IMG/VR virus record: IMGVR_UViG_3300025849_000141
Coordinates: 1-31,216 of that record
Origin: a virus
DNA: 31,216 bases
Reading direction: 5' to 3' (one strand)
Shown: one piece after another, positions 1 through 8,615 of the stretch
How positions within the stretch are numbered: the stretch's first letter is position 1
Layout: every line of letters begins with the position of its first letter
Notes under the pieces: generated by a model
Seen by the model: only the letters and a program-made list of their open reading frames with translations
The model's database searches: none
What the model was told of the DNA's origin: nothing
Position numbers and translations under genes: made by a program

Positions 1-138
1 CCCTGCCCTAAAGACTATTTTATCTGCGGGGGTAAAAGCTCCTATTGCTTGAACCGAAGCCACAGTAGCTTTAGGTGTACTTAACGACAGCCCGTCATTA
101 GAGTCGTTGCCGTCTTTTGCTATATAAAAATCAGTCAT
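1..138 (-). CDS. Tailspike-like beta-helix protein, N-terminus only (partial)
   Basis: The ORF starts at ATG 138 and is still open at base 1, so only 46 residues are visible. It begins MTDFYIAKDGNDSNDGLS and continues with TPKATVASVQAIG and DKIVFRAG. This pattern (F/YxAxxGxDsNdGls...TPkaT...A...a.D.i.fraG) is typical of the first coil of right-handed parallel beta-helix proteins (pectate-lyase/DUF1565 type), which in phages are often tailspikes or depolymerases. A strong ribosome site, AAGGAG, lies 7 bases upstream of the ATG and overlaps the stop of the 90-residue gene. As the last visible gene of the late cluster it could be a second receptor-binding protein besides the S74 fibre. The catalytic part is outside the window, so enzyme activity is not claimed. 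Confidence 0.7.
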   Translation of the reverse strand, partial: MTDFYIAKDGNDSNDGLSLSTPKATVASVQAIGAFTPADKIVFRAG

Positions 139-147
139 GATGACTCC

Positions 148-420
148 TTATGTGAAACGAGTTTCGCTAATGTATACTTTGCTTGTGCCGATTGTCGTAG
201 TCTGATCTGTAGCCGATCCACTAATTTTGAATCTGTCACAAAGTACAAGCTCTTTAATAGTGTTAATTGAAAAAGTTTCAATGAGTACATAATCAGTACC
301 GTTTAAACTTGCGTAAAGGTGTACATTGGTATCGCCTTTTACGATCTGAATAATACCTTGACCGCCTGCATTTTTCATGTTAGGGTTAAATTCTGTACCT
401 ACTGCTAATTGTGTTGCCAT
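148..420 (-). CDS. Small conserved-type phage protein, 90 aa, function unknown
   Basis: A complete 90-residue ORF with an ATG start at 420, ten bases before the beta-helix gene. I do not recognise the family. The protein has no transmembrane segment and is rich in Thr, Val, Ile and Gly with alternating polar and hydrophobic stretches (GIIQIVKGDTNVHLYAS, KVYISETRF), which suggests a small all-beta fold. Its place among internal-virion and receptor-binding genes makes a minor virion component, such as a decoration or tail-tip protein, plausible. That is inference from context only. Confidence 0.65.
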   Translation of the reverse strand: MATQLAVGTEFNPNMKNAGGQGIIQIVKGDTNVHLYASLNGTDYVLIETFSINTIKELVLCDRFKISGSATDQTTTIGTSKVYISETRFT

Positions 421-443
421 AATGTGTTGCCTCTTATTGGTTA

Positions 444-641
444 TTAAATATCAAAGTCTGTGTTGGTAAAAATTATAACTGATTTAACCCAGTCTAAAAC
501 TCCCACCGCTTCTGTCGGACTGATTGCTCCGTCCTCAACGTGAGTTGTTATAAGTTCTAATATAGCCATATACATTGCGTCAGTCTTTCCGTCTGTACGT
601 GCGAAGGCTTTGTGGTCTTTTATGTTTTTAATGTCAGGCAA
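444..641 (-). CDS. Small protein, 65 aa, function unknown, TTG start
   Basis: The start codon is TTG at 641, chosen because GGGGAG lies six bases upstream and overlaps the end of the 1805-residue gene, whose stop is at 643-645. The next in-frame ATG is at residue 23 and would remove a third of the protein. The sequence is mostly helical and amphipathic (DAMYMAILELITTHVED, SPTEAVGVLDWVKSVIIF) with no membrane span. I do not recognise it. Tight spacing after the large virion protein indicates co-transcription and probably translational coupling. Confidence 0.65.
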   Translation of the reverse strand: MPDIKNIKDHKAFARTDGKTDAMYMAILELITTHVEDGAISPTEAVGVLDWVKSVIIFTNTDFDI

Positions 642-642
642 A

Positions 643-3600
643 TTATTCTCCCCGTTCCATATTGCGTGTATGCTGTAGTTTCTGTACTATTACAGCGGCA
701 GAAAACAAAGCATTAAGTTTATCATCGTTTAATAATTTATCTTGTAACTGCGTTCTACTCATATTATTAAGTTCATCTAAAGTATACCCAGCCGCCTGAG
801 CCGCCTTCGGGCCGAACTGTTTGTTCTCTAATACACTTCTAGCTGTACTTTCAATTACTTGGAATAAGCCTTGTGCGCCTGTTGAACTAACCTGACTTTC
901 TTTAGGTAAGTTACCACCAGCAGATTCAATTTTAGAAATATCAACCATGCCAGTTTTAAACTCTTCTTTCGGTAAGTTTAAATCAGCCATCTCATAATCA
1001 AAAGCTCCGCTTTCTAAGGCTGAGTTTACAGAATTCACTACTTCATCTGTGACTTCAATATTCTGAGCTGCATTATAATCTGCAACTCGATCTTCAAGCG
1101 GGCGATCTTCAGCATTATAATCTCTAGCCCAGAGCATTGACCAATCTCTTTGACTTGGCTGACCACCTTCATTAAACATCATACGTTTATCTGCCTTATC
1201 AAACGTACTAGCATTGATAGATTTGTACTGCTCAGGTCGGAATAAGATATAAGAGTCGCTAGTCTTTTCACCTTTCAATGAAGGCTCGACCATATTACGA
1301 TACTTAATAGAATCAAAACCCATGTCTTCTAAAAGCTTTTGTAGCTTTTTAGTTAGCGTCACTTGTCGTAAGCTGCTTGTTAGTAACTGCTCTGAACTGT
1401 TAAAGATGTCAGGGAGAGCAGGAACTTCTAAAGCATCTACCATTAAAACATTTAATCTATCTTGGAATTTCTTAGGTATCTTCTTCCCTAATCCAGACTT
1501 GAGTGCGTCCATAAGTTGATCAGAAGATGAGCTTAAAAGGTTCTCTGCTGACCAGTTAGAAGCGTCTGTAGGGAAGACCAATGGGTTCTTAACGTTCACA
1601 TAGCCTTTCATTATACTAACGCTAGGCATGTCACTAGAAGGCGCTAAGTCCATTGAGCCTACTTGATCTAGTTCATCTGAAGTTATGTTATCAAAGTCTA
1701 CATCTTCCATAGTCATCCCCTCACGACGAGCCTGCTCATCTGCAAAGAACCTATCCATTTCAGAACGTTCCATTTTACCACCACCAGAGCCGGGGATTGA
1801 TAATACGTCTTCAGCTTTACGGTCGTTGATCCCTCTGGCTGCCATGTAGTTTGCTTGGCCTTCAGTACCTACGTGTACACCCATTTCTCTAGGGGATACA
1901 AATGCTACCTCAAAGTCTTTTTCTGCGAAGTCAGAGATGCCTCGGAACTTAGGAGTCTTTTCAATAGATGATGCTAAGTAAGCGTCGAGGTTTTTAAGCC
2001 TTGCATCGTCAGAGATTCCGCTTGCTTGACCTACTTCTGTTCGAGGTGAATCAGCTTGCATAGACTTTAAAGTTGTCATCAGTTCAGCGTTATCAGAATT
2101 GTTAGCAATGTAGTTAGTTATAATCTTACGTCTACCTTCATCGGTAATCTCATCAGAAGGTATAAACTTACTATTCCTAGCAAAAATATCTATAACGTCT
2201 TCTAGTCCTTGTACCTGTTCTAACTTATCTGAAGGCGCTAACGTACTTACGTGTGCTTTAGACGCTTCACGAGCTTCCGTTAGATAGAAAGCAATATCTG
2301 CAAACAAGCTCTGGTCAGGATCAGCTTCATCGCCCATCTCAGCTTGATAACTAAAATCGTCTATCTCATCTTGAGTGTATCCACGAGAGATCTGGAAGTC
2401 TTCGCCGTATTCTCCATTACTCTTTTCCTGTATAGCTAAAGTTTCTTTAGAATAAGGCTTGACATCTTGATCCTTTTCCCTTAAAATAGTCTTCATACTT
2501 AACGCTATGTATTCCTCAAGCTCTTCTTCACCACCAAACTCATCTGCTTGTGAGCCAGCAATAGCTCCGAAGTCAGCTTGGTCTGGGTCGTAAAACTCAT
2601 CAGCCTGTCCTTTAGCGCCGCTTAAACCAGCAGACTCTTTAATACTATCGACAGCATCGTTAATTAATCGAGGATCTAAGATGCCATCTGTTGCATCATT
2701 AATAGTCTCAGCTAAGTAACCTGAAAGCTTTGTAGCCCCTTTAGTTACAAGTGAACCGACACTAAAGCCTTGTCGCTCTACTTTCTGAGGGTCGAGTTCG
2801 TCCATGAAAGCTGAGCCAGCTTGGTAGTTGTACGGCAAACCAGTGACTTTATTAATTCTTTCATCTGGTTCTTTAGGAGCGTTAGGTACTTCAACAACAC
2901 CGCCTTTAAGGAACTGTTGTCGTTGTATGTCATACTCAAACTTAGGAACAAAACCTTTTAAGTCTTTATCTCTTTCACGCAACATGGTTTTATACTTACG
3001 CATGTTCTCAGGGCCAACTACAGTAGAGCCTGCCGCAAAGAAAGGAATCTTAGTGCCTAATACTTGATTATATTTACCGTAAGCTAAACCTAAAGCGTCA
3101 GTAGCTATAGGCCCAAAAGGTGCAGTAGCATATCCGGTTATCGTGCCTGAATACTTTGCAGCATCACCGGCCCGTTGTAAGTTGTCAAAAAGTAAACCGT
3201 TACCACCCCAACGCTTTATAGCTGAAAGACGAGCCTCTGTAGGCGTGGTGTCTCTTTCACTTTTACCATTACTGCGGTAGTAATTAGTCATGCGAGCTGT
3301 TTCAGTCATCAACAAACCAGCCATTGCCAACTTAGGTACGTTACGTCCTGCGTCTTTTGTTACAGCTTTAGCAGCCCCTTTAAGGATTGTGTTTGTAAAC
3401 GCTGCTGGGTAGCCTAATAGTTGGAAAGCTATTGTAGTTCTAGGGTTAGTGTGTAGTAGCGGCTTTAAACCTGACATTGCAGAGGGCTGTAAGATTACTG
3501 AGTTAGTATATCGTGCAGCTCCGTTATTTATTTGACCAGTAAAAGCGTCTTCTTTTTTAGCGCCTCCTTTAAACCAAGCAATACCGTCATCAGGGTCGAT

Positions 3601-6060
3601 GTTAAGTTCCAAGAGTTCGCCTCTTAAAGTCTCAATGCGTGGTGTAGGAGGTTGATTACCATGGATTGCAAGCTTCTCTATATTTTCTTCAATCAAGTTC
3701 CTACCGCTTATATACGAAGTTGTCTGTACAAACTTAGTCCACTGATCTAGGAAGTTCATGCGGAAAAACTTATTACTTACTTTCTGCATAGTGTCTGAAG
3801 CAAAATCGTCACCACCTAAGCGGTTCCCTGCTTGAGATTGTGCTTGCTCCATTGCGAGGCTATGTTTCTTTAACTCTCTAAAAGCTTCATTAGCTGTCAT
3901 GCCTTTCTTGGTCATTAGCTCAGAATGTAAATCACCTGTCATCTTTTTAAAGCTTAACTCAGATGCTTCAGCAAAACCTTTAACAGAGTTTAACACTCCA
4001 GCTTTACCGATGTTAATAAATACTTCTGTTAAACTACCAATAGTCGCTAAAGGTAGTAGAGCTAAACGTGTACCGAGTGAATAGGTATCTGCTGCTGTCT
4101 GCATCTTTGAACCATAACGCTCCATGTTTTCACCAGTAGCAGATCTATAAAGCTCTCGAATTTGTTCCCGCTCTTTCTTATCAAGAGTTTTACCAGCAGA
4201 TTTCATTTCTTTTACAATGGGATTAATCCACTGACTCATAAATTCTTTTTCATTAGAAGCCATCAATACTTTCTTTTTAGCCAGAGCTTTACCAGCTTGA
4301 TAGTTATAATCCGCAGTCATGCCAATTAAATCAGTATTTAAAAAATCTGTAAATACAGAATCATCTTCAAATGTAAACTTACGTTTAGCCGCAAAGAACT
4401 GACCGCCTGAACCGCCGTCGAGTTGATTTTCAATATCTAACATGCTCTCTGTAATTCGTTTAGCTTCGGCTGCATTTTTAGCTTCACCAGATTTCATGAG
4501 TAGTAATTCAAATCTTTCAGGGTCAGATTCAATAGCTTTCCTATTCCACATACGGGGAATATAGTTTTCTATTTTATTAGCTATAACGCCTTCAGAGTAT
4601 AATTGATCACCTATAGTTTTATATAGACCTTGAATCTGTTTAGCTGCAATACCTATTTCTTTTGGTACGCCTTTAAAGTCTCCACGAATAGCTTGGTTTA
4701 GTAGATCGTTAACCTTGTCTGAGACATCACCTTTAATTGTATTTAAAGCTAAAGGCTCTACGATTTTTAAGTATCGTGTATTAAACTCGCCCGTGTATCG
4801 TGCTTGAGCTTCGCTTAAATCCATCCCAATACGTGTTTTAGTTTTTCCAAAGCCTTCTGCAAACTCATGACTTAAACGTGTTTGTAAAGTCTTAGCTGTT
4901 TTAGAGAACTTAGTATATGGAGTTAAGACTCCAGCACTCTTACCAAATAAATTACCAGTTAAGTCTGTAGTAAACTGCCAGACACTAAAAGCTAATTTAT
5001 TTTTAATCTGCTCGCCAGTAGCGCCAGAGTTTAATGCTCCAGTTACTACCGCTTTAAATTCTTCTTTAGTGGCATCACCGCCACCTATGTCGTTTACAAA
5101 ATCGTTAACAACATTATCTACATCCACGTCTTTCATGTTTATCACAGACCCTTCAGGGCCTTCTAGTAAACGATCAGCAGCGTTGACAACCTTACTACCA
5201 CTAGCCGGTATCCATTCACCGTCGATGCCTTCATCAAACAAAACCATACCTTTACTTTCACTCATTACAGGCGCTTTTTCCAAATCATCAGCAAGTCTTT
5301 TAGTCGCATACTTACTAGCTACTTTACCTATACCGTATGAAAGAGCACCACCCATTAATGCACCTGCTCCAGTTGCCGTAGCTGCTTGACCTAAATCAAT
5401 GCCATCTTTACGCTCGCCAATTTCAACCTCAAGATCTTGAACTGCTAAGTCTTGGATGCCTGAAATAGCGCCTGTATAAGCAGCAGTGCTCTTAATGGGG
5501 TTGGATGATGCCTTAGCTAAGACTTTAGCAAGCGCTGTTTTAGCCCCAGCACGTACAGAAGCTTGCGCCGTAGCGCCTCCCACATTACCGAATATTAAAG
5601 AAAGAGCAGTGGGTAATGTTTCGAAGTTAGCTAGTACGTCCATGCCGTAGTCTTTAGCAGCGTCAATCGTTTCTTTTGTTCCTGTAACTTCAGTGTCTTC
5701 CCACTTAGCTCTGAGATCTCTATAAGCTCGTTTAACATCTTCAGGTGCGTCCGACAAAGCAGCAGCTTTACCCGCTACAGCAGTGATGCGTAAAAAATCA
5801 TCACGCAAGAACTCAGCAGGGCCTGAATCACTGTCAAGCATTTTAGTTGCAAAGTCTTGATGATCACCTAAGTAAGAGGTTAGAATATCATAATCTCTAA
5901 CGACTTCAGAATCATTTTCAAAGTTGGTTACAGTCGGGCGCTTGTAAGAGGTTACTCTATTTATTTCTTCCTCAGATAATAAAGGCTCTGTAGGCCCACC
6001 CTCAAAGTTATCTAAACTAGAGTGCATCTGTTCCATTCTACTTAATAAGGTATCTGACAT
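643..6060 (-). CDS. Giant internal virion protein with ART-like and C-terminal lytic transglycosylase domains (1805 aa)
   Basis: The largest gene of the window and last of five ejection-type genes; it overlaps the preceding stop by one base (TAATG). Residues about 1-1350 are a long alpha-rich protein with Gly/Ala hydrophobic stretches near 225-245 and 650-680, as in T7 gp16-class proteins that leave the virion and span the envelope. Residues about 1385-1615 match the layout of polyvalent-protein ADP-ribosyltransferases: GVHVGT (H1396), then GYVNVKNPLVFP, then GFDSIKYRN and DSYILFRPEQYKSI (E1610). The C-terminus (1705-1805) has lytic transglycosylase signatures: KIESAGGN with likely catalytic E1712, then STGAQGLFQVIESTA. 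T7 gp16 carries its transglycosylase at the N-terminus; here it is C-terminal. It probably locally cleaves peptidoglycan during DNA entry. The ART assignment is by motif only; activity and target are unknown. Confidence 0.85.
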   Translation of the reverse strand: MSDTLLSRMEQMHSSLDNFEGGPTEPLLSEEEINRVTSYKRPTVTNFENDSEVVRDYDILTSYLGDHQDFATKMLDSDSGPAEFLRDDFLRITAVAGKAAALSDAPEDVKRAYRDLRAKWEDTEVTGTKETIDAAKDYGMDVLANFETLPTALSLIFGNVGGATAQASVRAGAKTALAKVLAKASSNPIKSTAAYTGAISGIQDLAVQDLEVEIGERKDGIDLGQAATATGAGALMGGALSYGIGKVASKYATKRLADDLEKAPVMSESKGMVLFDEGIDGEWIPASGSKVVNAADRLLEGPEGSVINMKDVDVDNVVNDFVNDIGGGDATKEEFKAVVTGALNSGATGEQIKNKLAFSVWQFTTDLTGNLFGKSAGVLTPYTKFSKTAKTLQTRLSHEFAEGFGKTKTRIGMDLSEAQARYTGEFNTRYLKIVEPLALNTIKGDVSDKVNDLLNQAIRGDFKGVPKEIGIAAKQIQGLYKTIGDQLYSEGVIANKIENYIPRMWNRKAIESDPERFELLLMKSGEAKNAAEAKRITESMLDIENQLDGGSGGQFFAAKRKFTFEDDSVFTDFLNTDLIGMTADYNYQAGKALAKKKVLMASNEKEFMSQWINPIVKEMKSAGKTLDKKEREQIRELYRSATGENMERYGSKMQTAADTYSLGTRLALLPLATIGSLTEVFINIGKAGVLNSVKGFAEASELSFKKMTGDLHSELMTKKGMTANEAFRELKKHSLAMEQAQSQAGNRLGGDDFASDTMQKVSNKFFRMNFLDQWTKFVQTTSYISGRNLIEENIEKLAIHGNQPPTPRIETLRGELLELNIDPDDGIAWFKGGAKKEDAFTGQINNGAARYTNSVILQPSAMSGLKPLLHTNPRTTIAFQLLGYPAAFTNTILKGAAKAVTKDAGRNVPKLAMAGLLMTETARMTNYYRSNGKSERDTTPTEARLSAIKRWGGNGLLFDNLQRAGDAAKYSGTITGYATAPFGPIATDALGLAYGKYNQVLGTKIPFFAAGSTVVGPENMRKYKTMLRERDKDLKGFVPKFEYDIQRQQFLKGGVVEVPNAPKEPDERINKVTGLPYNYQAGSAFMDELDPQKVERQGFSVGSLVTKGATKLSGYLAETINDATDGILDPRLINDAVDSIKESAGLSGAKGQADEFYDPDQADFGAIAGSQADEFGGEEELEEYIALSMKTILREKDQDVKPYSKETLAIQEKSNGEYGEDFQISRGYTQDEIDDFSYQAEMGDEADPDQSLFADIAFYLTEAREASKAHVSTLAPSDKLEQVQGLEDVIDIFARNSKFIPSDEITDEGRRKIITNYIANNSDNAELMTTLKSMQADSPRTEVGQASGISDDARLKNLDAYLASSIEKTPKFRGISDFAEKDFEVAFVSPREMGVHVGTEGQANYMAARGINDRKAEDVLSIPGSGGGKMERSEMDRFFADEQARREGMTMEDVDFDNITSDELDQVGSMDLAPSSDMPSVSIMKGYVNVKNPLVFPTDASNWSAENLLSSSSDQLMDALKSGLGKKIPKKFQDRLNVLMVDALEVPALPDIFNSSEQLLTSSLRQVTLTKKLQKLLEDMGFDSIKYRNMVEPSLKGEKTSDSYILFRPEQYKSINASTFDKADKRMMFNEGGQPSQRDWSMLWARDYNAEDRPLEDRVADYNAAQNIEVTDEVVNSVNSALESGAFDYEMADLNLPKEEFKTGMVDISKIESAGGNLPKESQVSSTGAQGLFQVIESTARSVLENKQFGPKAAQAAGYTLDELNNMSRTQLQDKLLNDDKLNALFSAAVIVQKLQHTRNMERGE
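2459..2487 (+). promoter_or_regulatory. Candidate antisense sigma70 promoter inside the giant virion protein gene
   Basis: On the plus strand TTGACA (2459-2464) is followed after exactly 17 bases by TAAAAT (2482-2487), 11 of 12 consensus bases with optimal spacing. It points opposite to the host gene. It does not share the CTTGACAAA extension of the other three promoters listed (here CTTGACATC), so it may be a chance match in coding DNA. Confidence 0.3.
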
Positions 6061-7952
6061 TAAACAGCTCCACTTTTATCAGCTAAGAATTTTTCTTTTT
6101 CAACTTTTGATTTTAATGAATCGTATACTAATTTATCTGTAGCACTTAAACGGTTAATTGCTTTTTGTTTTTGACTAGCAGATTTAAAAACTTTAACAAG
6201 TTTATCAGTCCTTGCTTGCTTTCTACTATCTGAATCTAAAATACTTTGTCCACCCACAGCATTAAAGATCTGTGTTTTTTGGTCAAGGTTTCCAGCCAAA
6301 GCAGCTTTCTGTTTAGATGCGTTTGTTCTAAAGTGATACTTCAAAGCTTTATTAATTTCATCTTCAGTATATGTTTTAAGAGCAGCTACAGGTGTAGTTG
6401 ATGTTGATACAACAGGTTCTGGAACTTCAGGTACTCCAAGAATATTCTCAAGCGCCAGTGCAGCTTCTGGTCTGTCGCCGAGCATTGTTCGAACTCTTGA
6501 TCTCGCTTGCGTACTTAATTTAGAATCATAGAAAGCGCTATTCTGAGCGTAATCAGTTAAGAAGCCTCTTTTAACATTATCATTAAAAGAAATAGAAGAT
6601 GTACCACCGTCTTCAATATCTGTTGCAGCCATGTAAGCTACTAAAGGATGATAGCCTTTTGAGTCTGTTAAAAGATTATTTTCTTCTCTTATAGATGTAC
6701 CCCAACCTGCTTCATCTAACATTCCTTCTGTGTTTATTACGTGCATTACGGCTGCTAGTTCCTGAGATTGTCTTGGACGTAAACCTATTTCAGACAAAGA
6801 ATCTTGAGTAATCATTATTTTTGCATACTGATTATTGGCAACAGCTTTAACCCTGTCTTCGTCGGTAGCGTCTTGAACAAGAAGTGAATTATATTTACCT
6901 AATACATCTCTTTGACCTACAGTTAAAACTTGAGCTACCGCAACTTTATGCTGCTCTACTTGATCAGGATTATTTTTAATAAGTTTAGCGGCTGTCTCAA
7001 CATAAGTTAAATCAGTAGGAGTTACTTCACTTCCAGTGTTTATAGACATAATTTTAATTGTGCCATCAGCTAATTTAATTTCTCTGAAGCTCTGATCAAC
7101 TGATTTAGGCTCACCATACTTAGAACCCACTGAGGTTGTTATCTTGACAATTTCGTTGCTTACAATTCCAACACTCATTCCGCCTGCTGCTTTAGTCCAT
7201 TCTTTTATTTTTTCTTCAGACTTAAATGGCGATAATCCAGCTCGACGCAACTCTCCGTAGGCTGCTACGTTTTCTGAGCTTTTGAACAGCTCATTAGCTT
7301 TGACACTGTTGTCTAAAGGATCTCCACCTTGTCTAAACAAACCTTTAAACTTACGCATAATGGCGCTGCCGACATCTGTACCTCGGCTAGTGGTTAAAGC
7401 CTTAGTATATGCGTCAGCACCATCTGTGCCTACACGCTCTAGTAACAGTTTATCTTGATCGGCTGACGAGTTGTATAGTTTTTTAAGTTCCTTGCCAGCT
7501 TTCATAGTTTCATTATAAAGCAACTGCTCACGTTGAGTAGCATTATATGATGTTGGAACCGCTTTATTAAAAGAAGTTGTTAACTCAGCAGCGGCTTTCT
7601 GTCTCCAGAACTCTTCTTCGCCACCTTCGAAAACAAGCGCCTGCTGCCTGTCGTTCATTCGTCCAGTAGCTCCTTGCACAGCCGACTTGAACTTAATGTT
7701 CTTTTGAAGCACTGGCTCTTGATTCAAGAAGTTTTCTGTGGCTGATCTAACCATAGAGTTACCAATAGACAGTAAAGCCTTTGCGCCATATCCGTACAAA
7801 AGTTGTTTTCTTTCTCGCTTACGTGCTTCCGAGGCTTGACGATCTCTATCGTCTACAGATCTTTGATACATATCGTCACGGCGTTTGCGGCTATCGGCAA
7901 GCATTGATGTAGCAAATTGTGTAATATCTTTTCGTTTACTCAAGTCAGTCAT
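6060..7952 (-). CDS. Internal virion protein, gp15-like by position (630 aa)
   Basis: A complete ORF with ATG at 7952, following the 212-residue gene by 12 bases and overlapping the giant protein start by one base. The N-terminal 60 residues are strongly charged and helical (SKRKDITQFATSMLADSRKR, DDRDRQASEARKRERKQ), followed by a largely helical protein. A Pro/Val/Thr-rich hinge near residues 505-525 (VPEVPEPVVSTSTTPVAA) leads to a basic helical C-terminus. No signal peptide or membrane span is evident. T7 has the order gp14-gp15-gp16 with gp15 immediately before the transglycosylase protein, and this gene holds the same place. I therefore infer a component of the ejected channel. Direct sequence similarity to gp15 cannot be shown here. 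Confidence 0.7.
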   Translation of the reverse strand: MTDLSKRKDITQFATSMLADSRKRRDDMYQRSVDDRDRQASEARKRERKQLLYGYGAKALLSIGNSMVRSATENFLNQEPVLQKNIKFKSAVQGATGRMNDRQQALVFEGGEEEFWRQKAAAELTTSFNKAVPTSYNATQREQLLYNETMKAGKELKKLYNSSADQDKLLLERVGTDGADAYTKALTTSRGTDVGSAIMRKFKGLFRQGGDPLDNSVKANELFKSSENVAAYGELRRAGLSPFKSEEKIKEWTKAAGGMSVGIVSNEIVKITTSVGSKYGEPKSVDQSFREIKLADGTIKIMSINTGSEVTPTDLTYVETAAKLIKNNPDQVEQHKVAVAQVLTVGQRDVLGKYNSLLVQDATDEDRVKAVANNQYAKIMITQDSLSEIGLRPRQSQELAAVMHVINTEGMLDEAGWGTSIREENNLLTDSKGYHPLVAYMAATDIEDGGTSSISFNDNVKRGFLTDYAQNSAFYDSKLSTQARSRVRTMLGDRPEAALALENILGVPEVPEPVVSTSTTPVAALKTYTEDEINKALKYHFRTNASKQKAALAGNLDQKTQIFNAVGGQSILDSDSRKQARTDKLVKVFKSASQKQKAINRLSATDKLVYDSLKSKVEKEKFLADKSGAV

Positions 7953-7964
7953 TATTTTATACCT

Positions 7965-8603
7965 TTAAACTTGTGGGGGGGCCATTAAACTTTCTTGTTC
8001 AGGAGCTGGTGCAGCTTCAGGAGCTGGTTCAGCTTCAGGAGCTGGTGCAGCTTCAGTAACTGGTGCAGCTAAAATACTTTCTGTGTCTGGTAAGCCTTCT
8101 AGTTCTTCTAACATTGTAGGTGTAACAATATTTGTAGGGACACTACCAGACTTTGAAGACTGCATCATGTTTCTAATTTTTTCTTCTTCAAAACTTACAC
8201 CAAGGATTTCTTCAGTTTCATCTACGTCATCTAACTGTCCTTGATATACAACCATTTCAATATCTGCTCTTTCTGCTAAAGCAATCAGCATGTAAGCAGT
8301 AGGTTCAATAAGCATTAACATTAGATCTGGGTTCCACATCCCTTTCTGAAAGCCATCAGTAAGCAATGCTTGGGTAATGCTCATGATAGGGACACCTTTG
8401 TCTATAGTTTGCATCATCGAAACATAAGCTTTTGGTTGGATTAGTTTTACCCACACAAACTCAGACGCTTCGTGTACATCTACAAACTTTGGAGGTAGGC
8501 TGGAAGGCATAGGGTTTTTTGGATCACTGGTTAATGACGATCCGGGAATTGCTCTTTTCCTAGAGCCAGCTTGTTTTTCTATTTGTTTTTGAAGATCAGA
8601 CAT
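7965..8603 (-). CDS. Late virion-associated protein with Pro/Ala/Glu tail (212 aa)
   Basis: An ORF starting at ATG 8603, 12 bases after the 370-residue gene. Residues about 35-160 form a compact alpha/beta-looking part (FVDVHEASEFVWVKLIQPKA, MNPDLM-type hydrophobic helices around 90-115). Residues 165-212 are low-complexity, with APAPEA/EPAPEA repeats encoded by an 18-base tandem repeat. The tail is acidic and probably disordered. The family is not one I can name. It is placed between ejection-type proteins in an uninterrupted operon, so a small internal virion protein or an assembly factor is the most reasonable reading. Confidence 0.65.
   Translation of the reverse strand: MSDLQKQIEKQAGSRKRAIPGSSLTSDPKNPMPSSLPPKFVDVHEASEFVWVKLIQPKAYVSMMQTIDKGVPIMSITQALLTDGFQKGMWNPDLMLMLIEPTAYMLIALAERADIEMVVYQGQLDDVDETEEILGVSFEEEKIRNMMQSSKSGSVPTNIVTPTMLEELEGLPDTESILAAPVTEAAPAPEAEPAPEAAPAPEQESLMAPPQV
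8002..8069. repeat. 18-bp tandem repeat coding for the APAPEA tail
   Basis: Three nearly identical 18-base units start at 8002, 8020 and 8038 (GGAGCTGGTGCAGCTTCA on the plus strand, with one T/G difference in the second), followed by a degenerate partial unit to 8069. In the minus-strand reading frame each unit encodes six residues (Glu-Ala-Ala/Glu-Pro-Ala-Pro). The multiple-of-three length lets copy number change without a frameshift. Confidence 0.85.
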
Positions 8604-8615
8604 TTCAATACCTAC

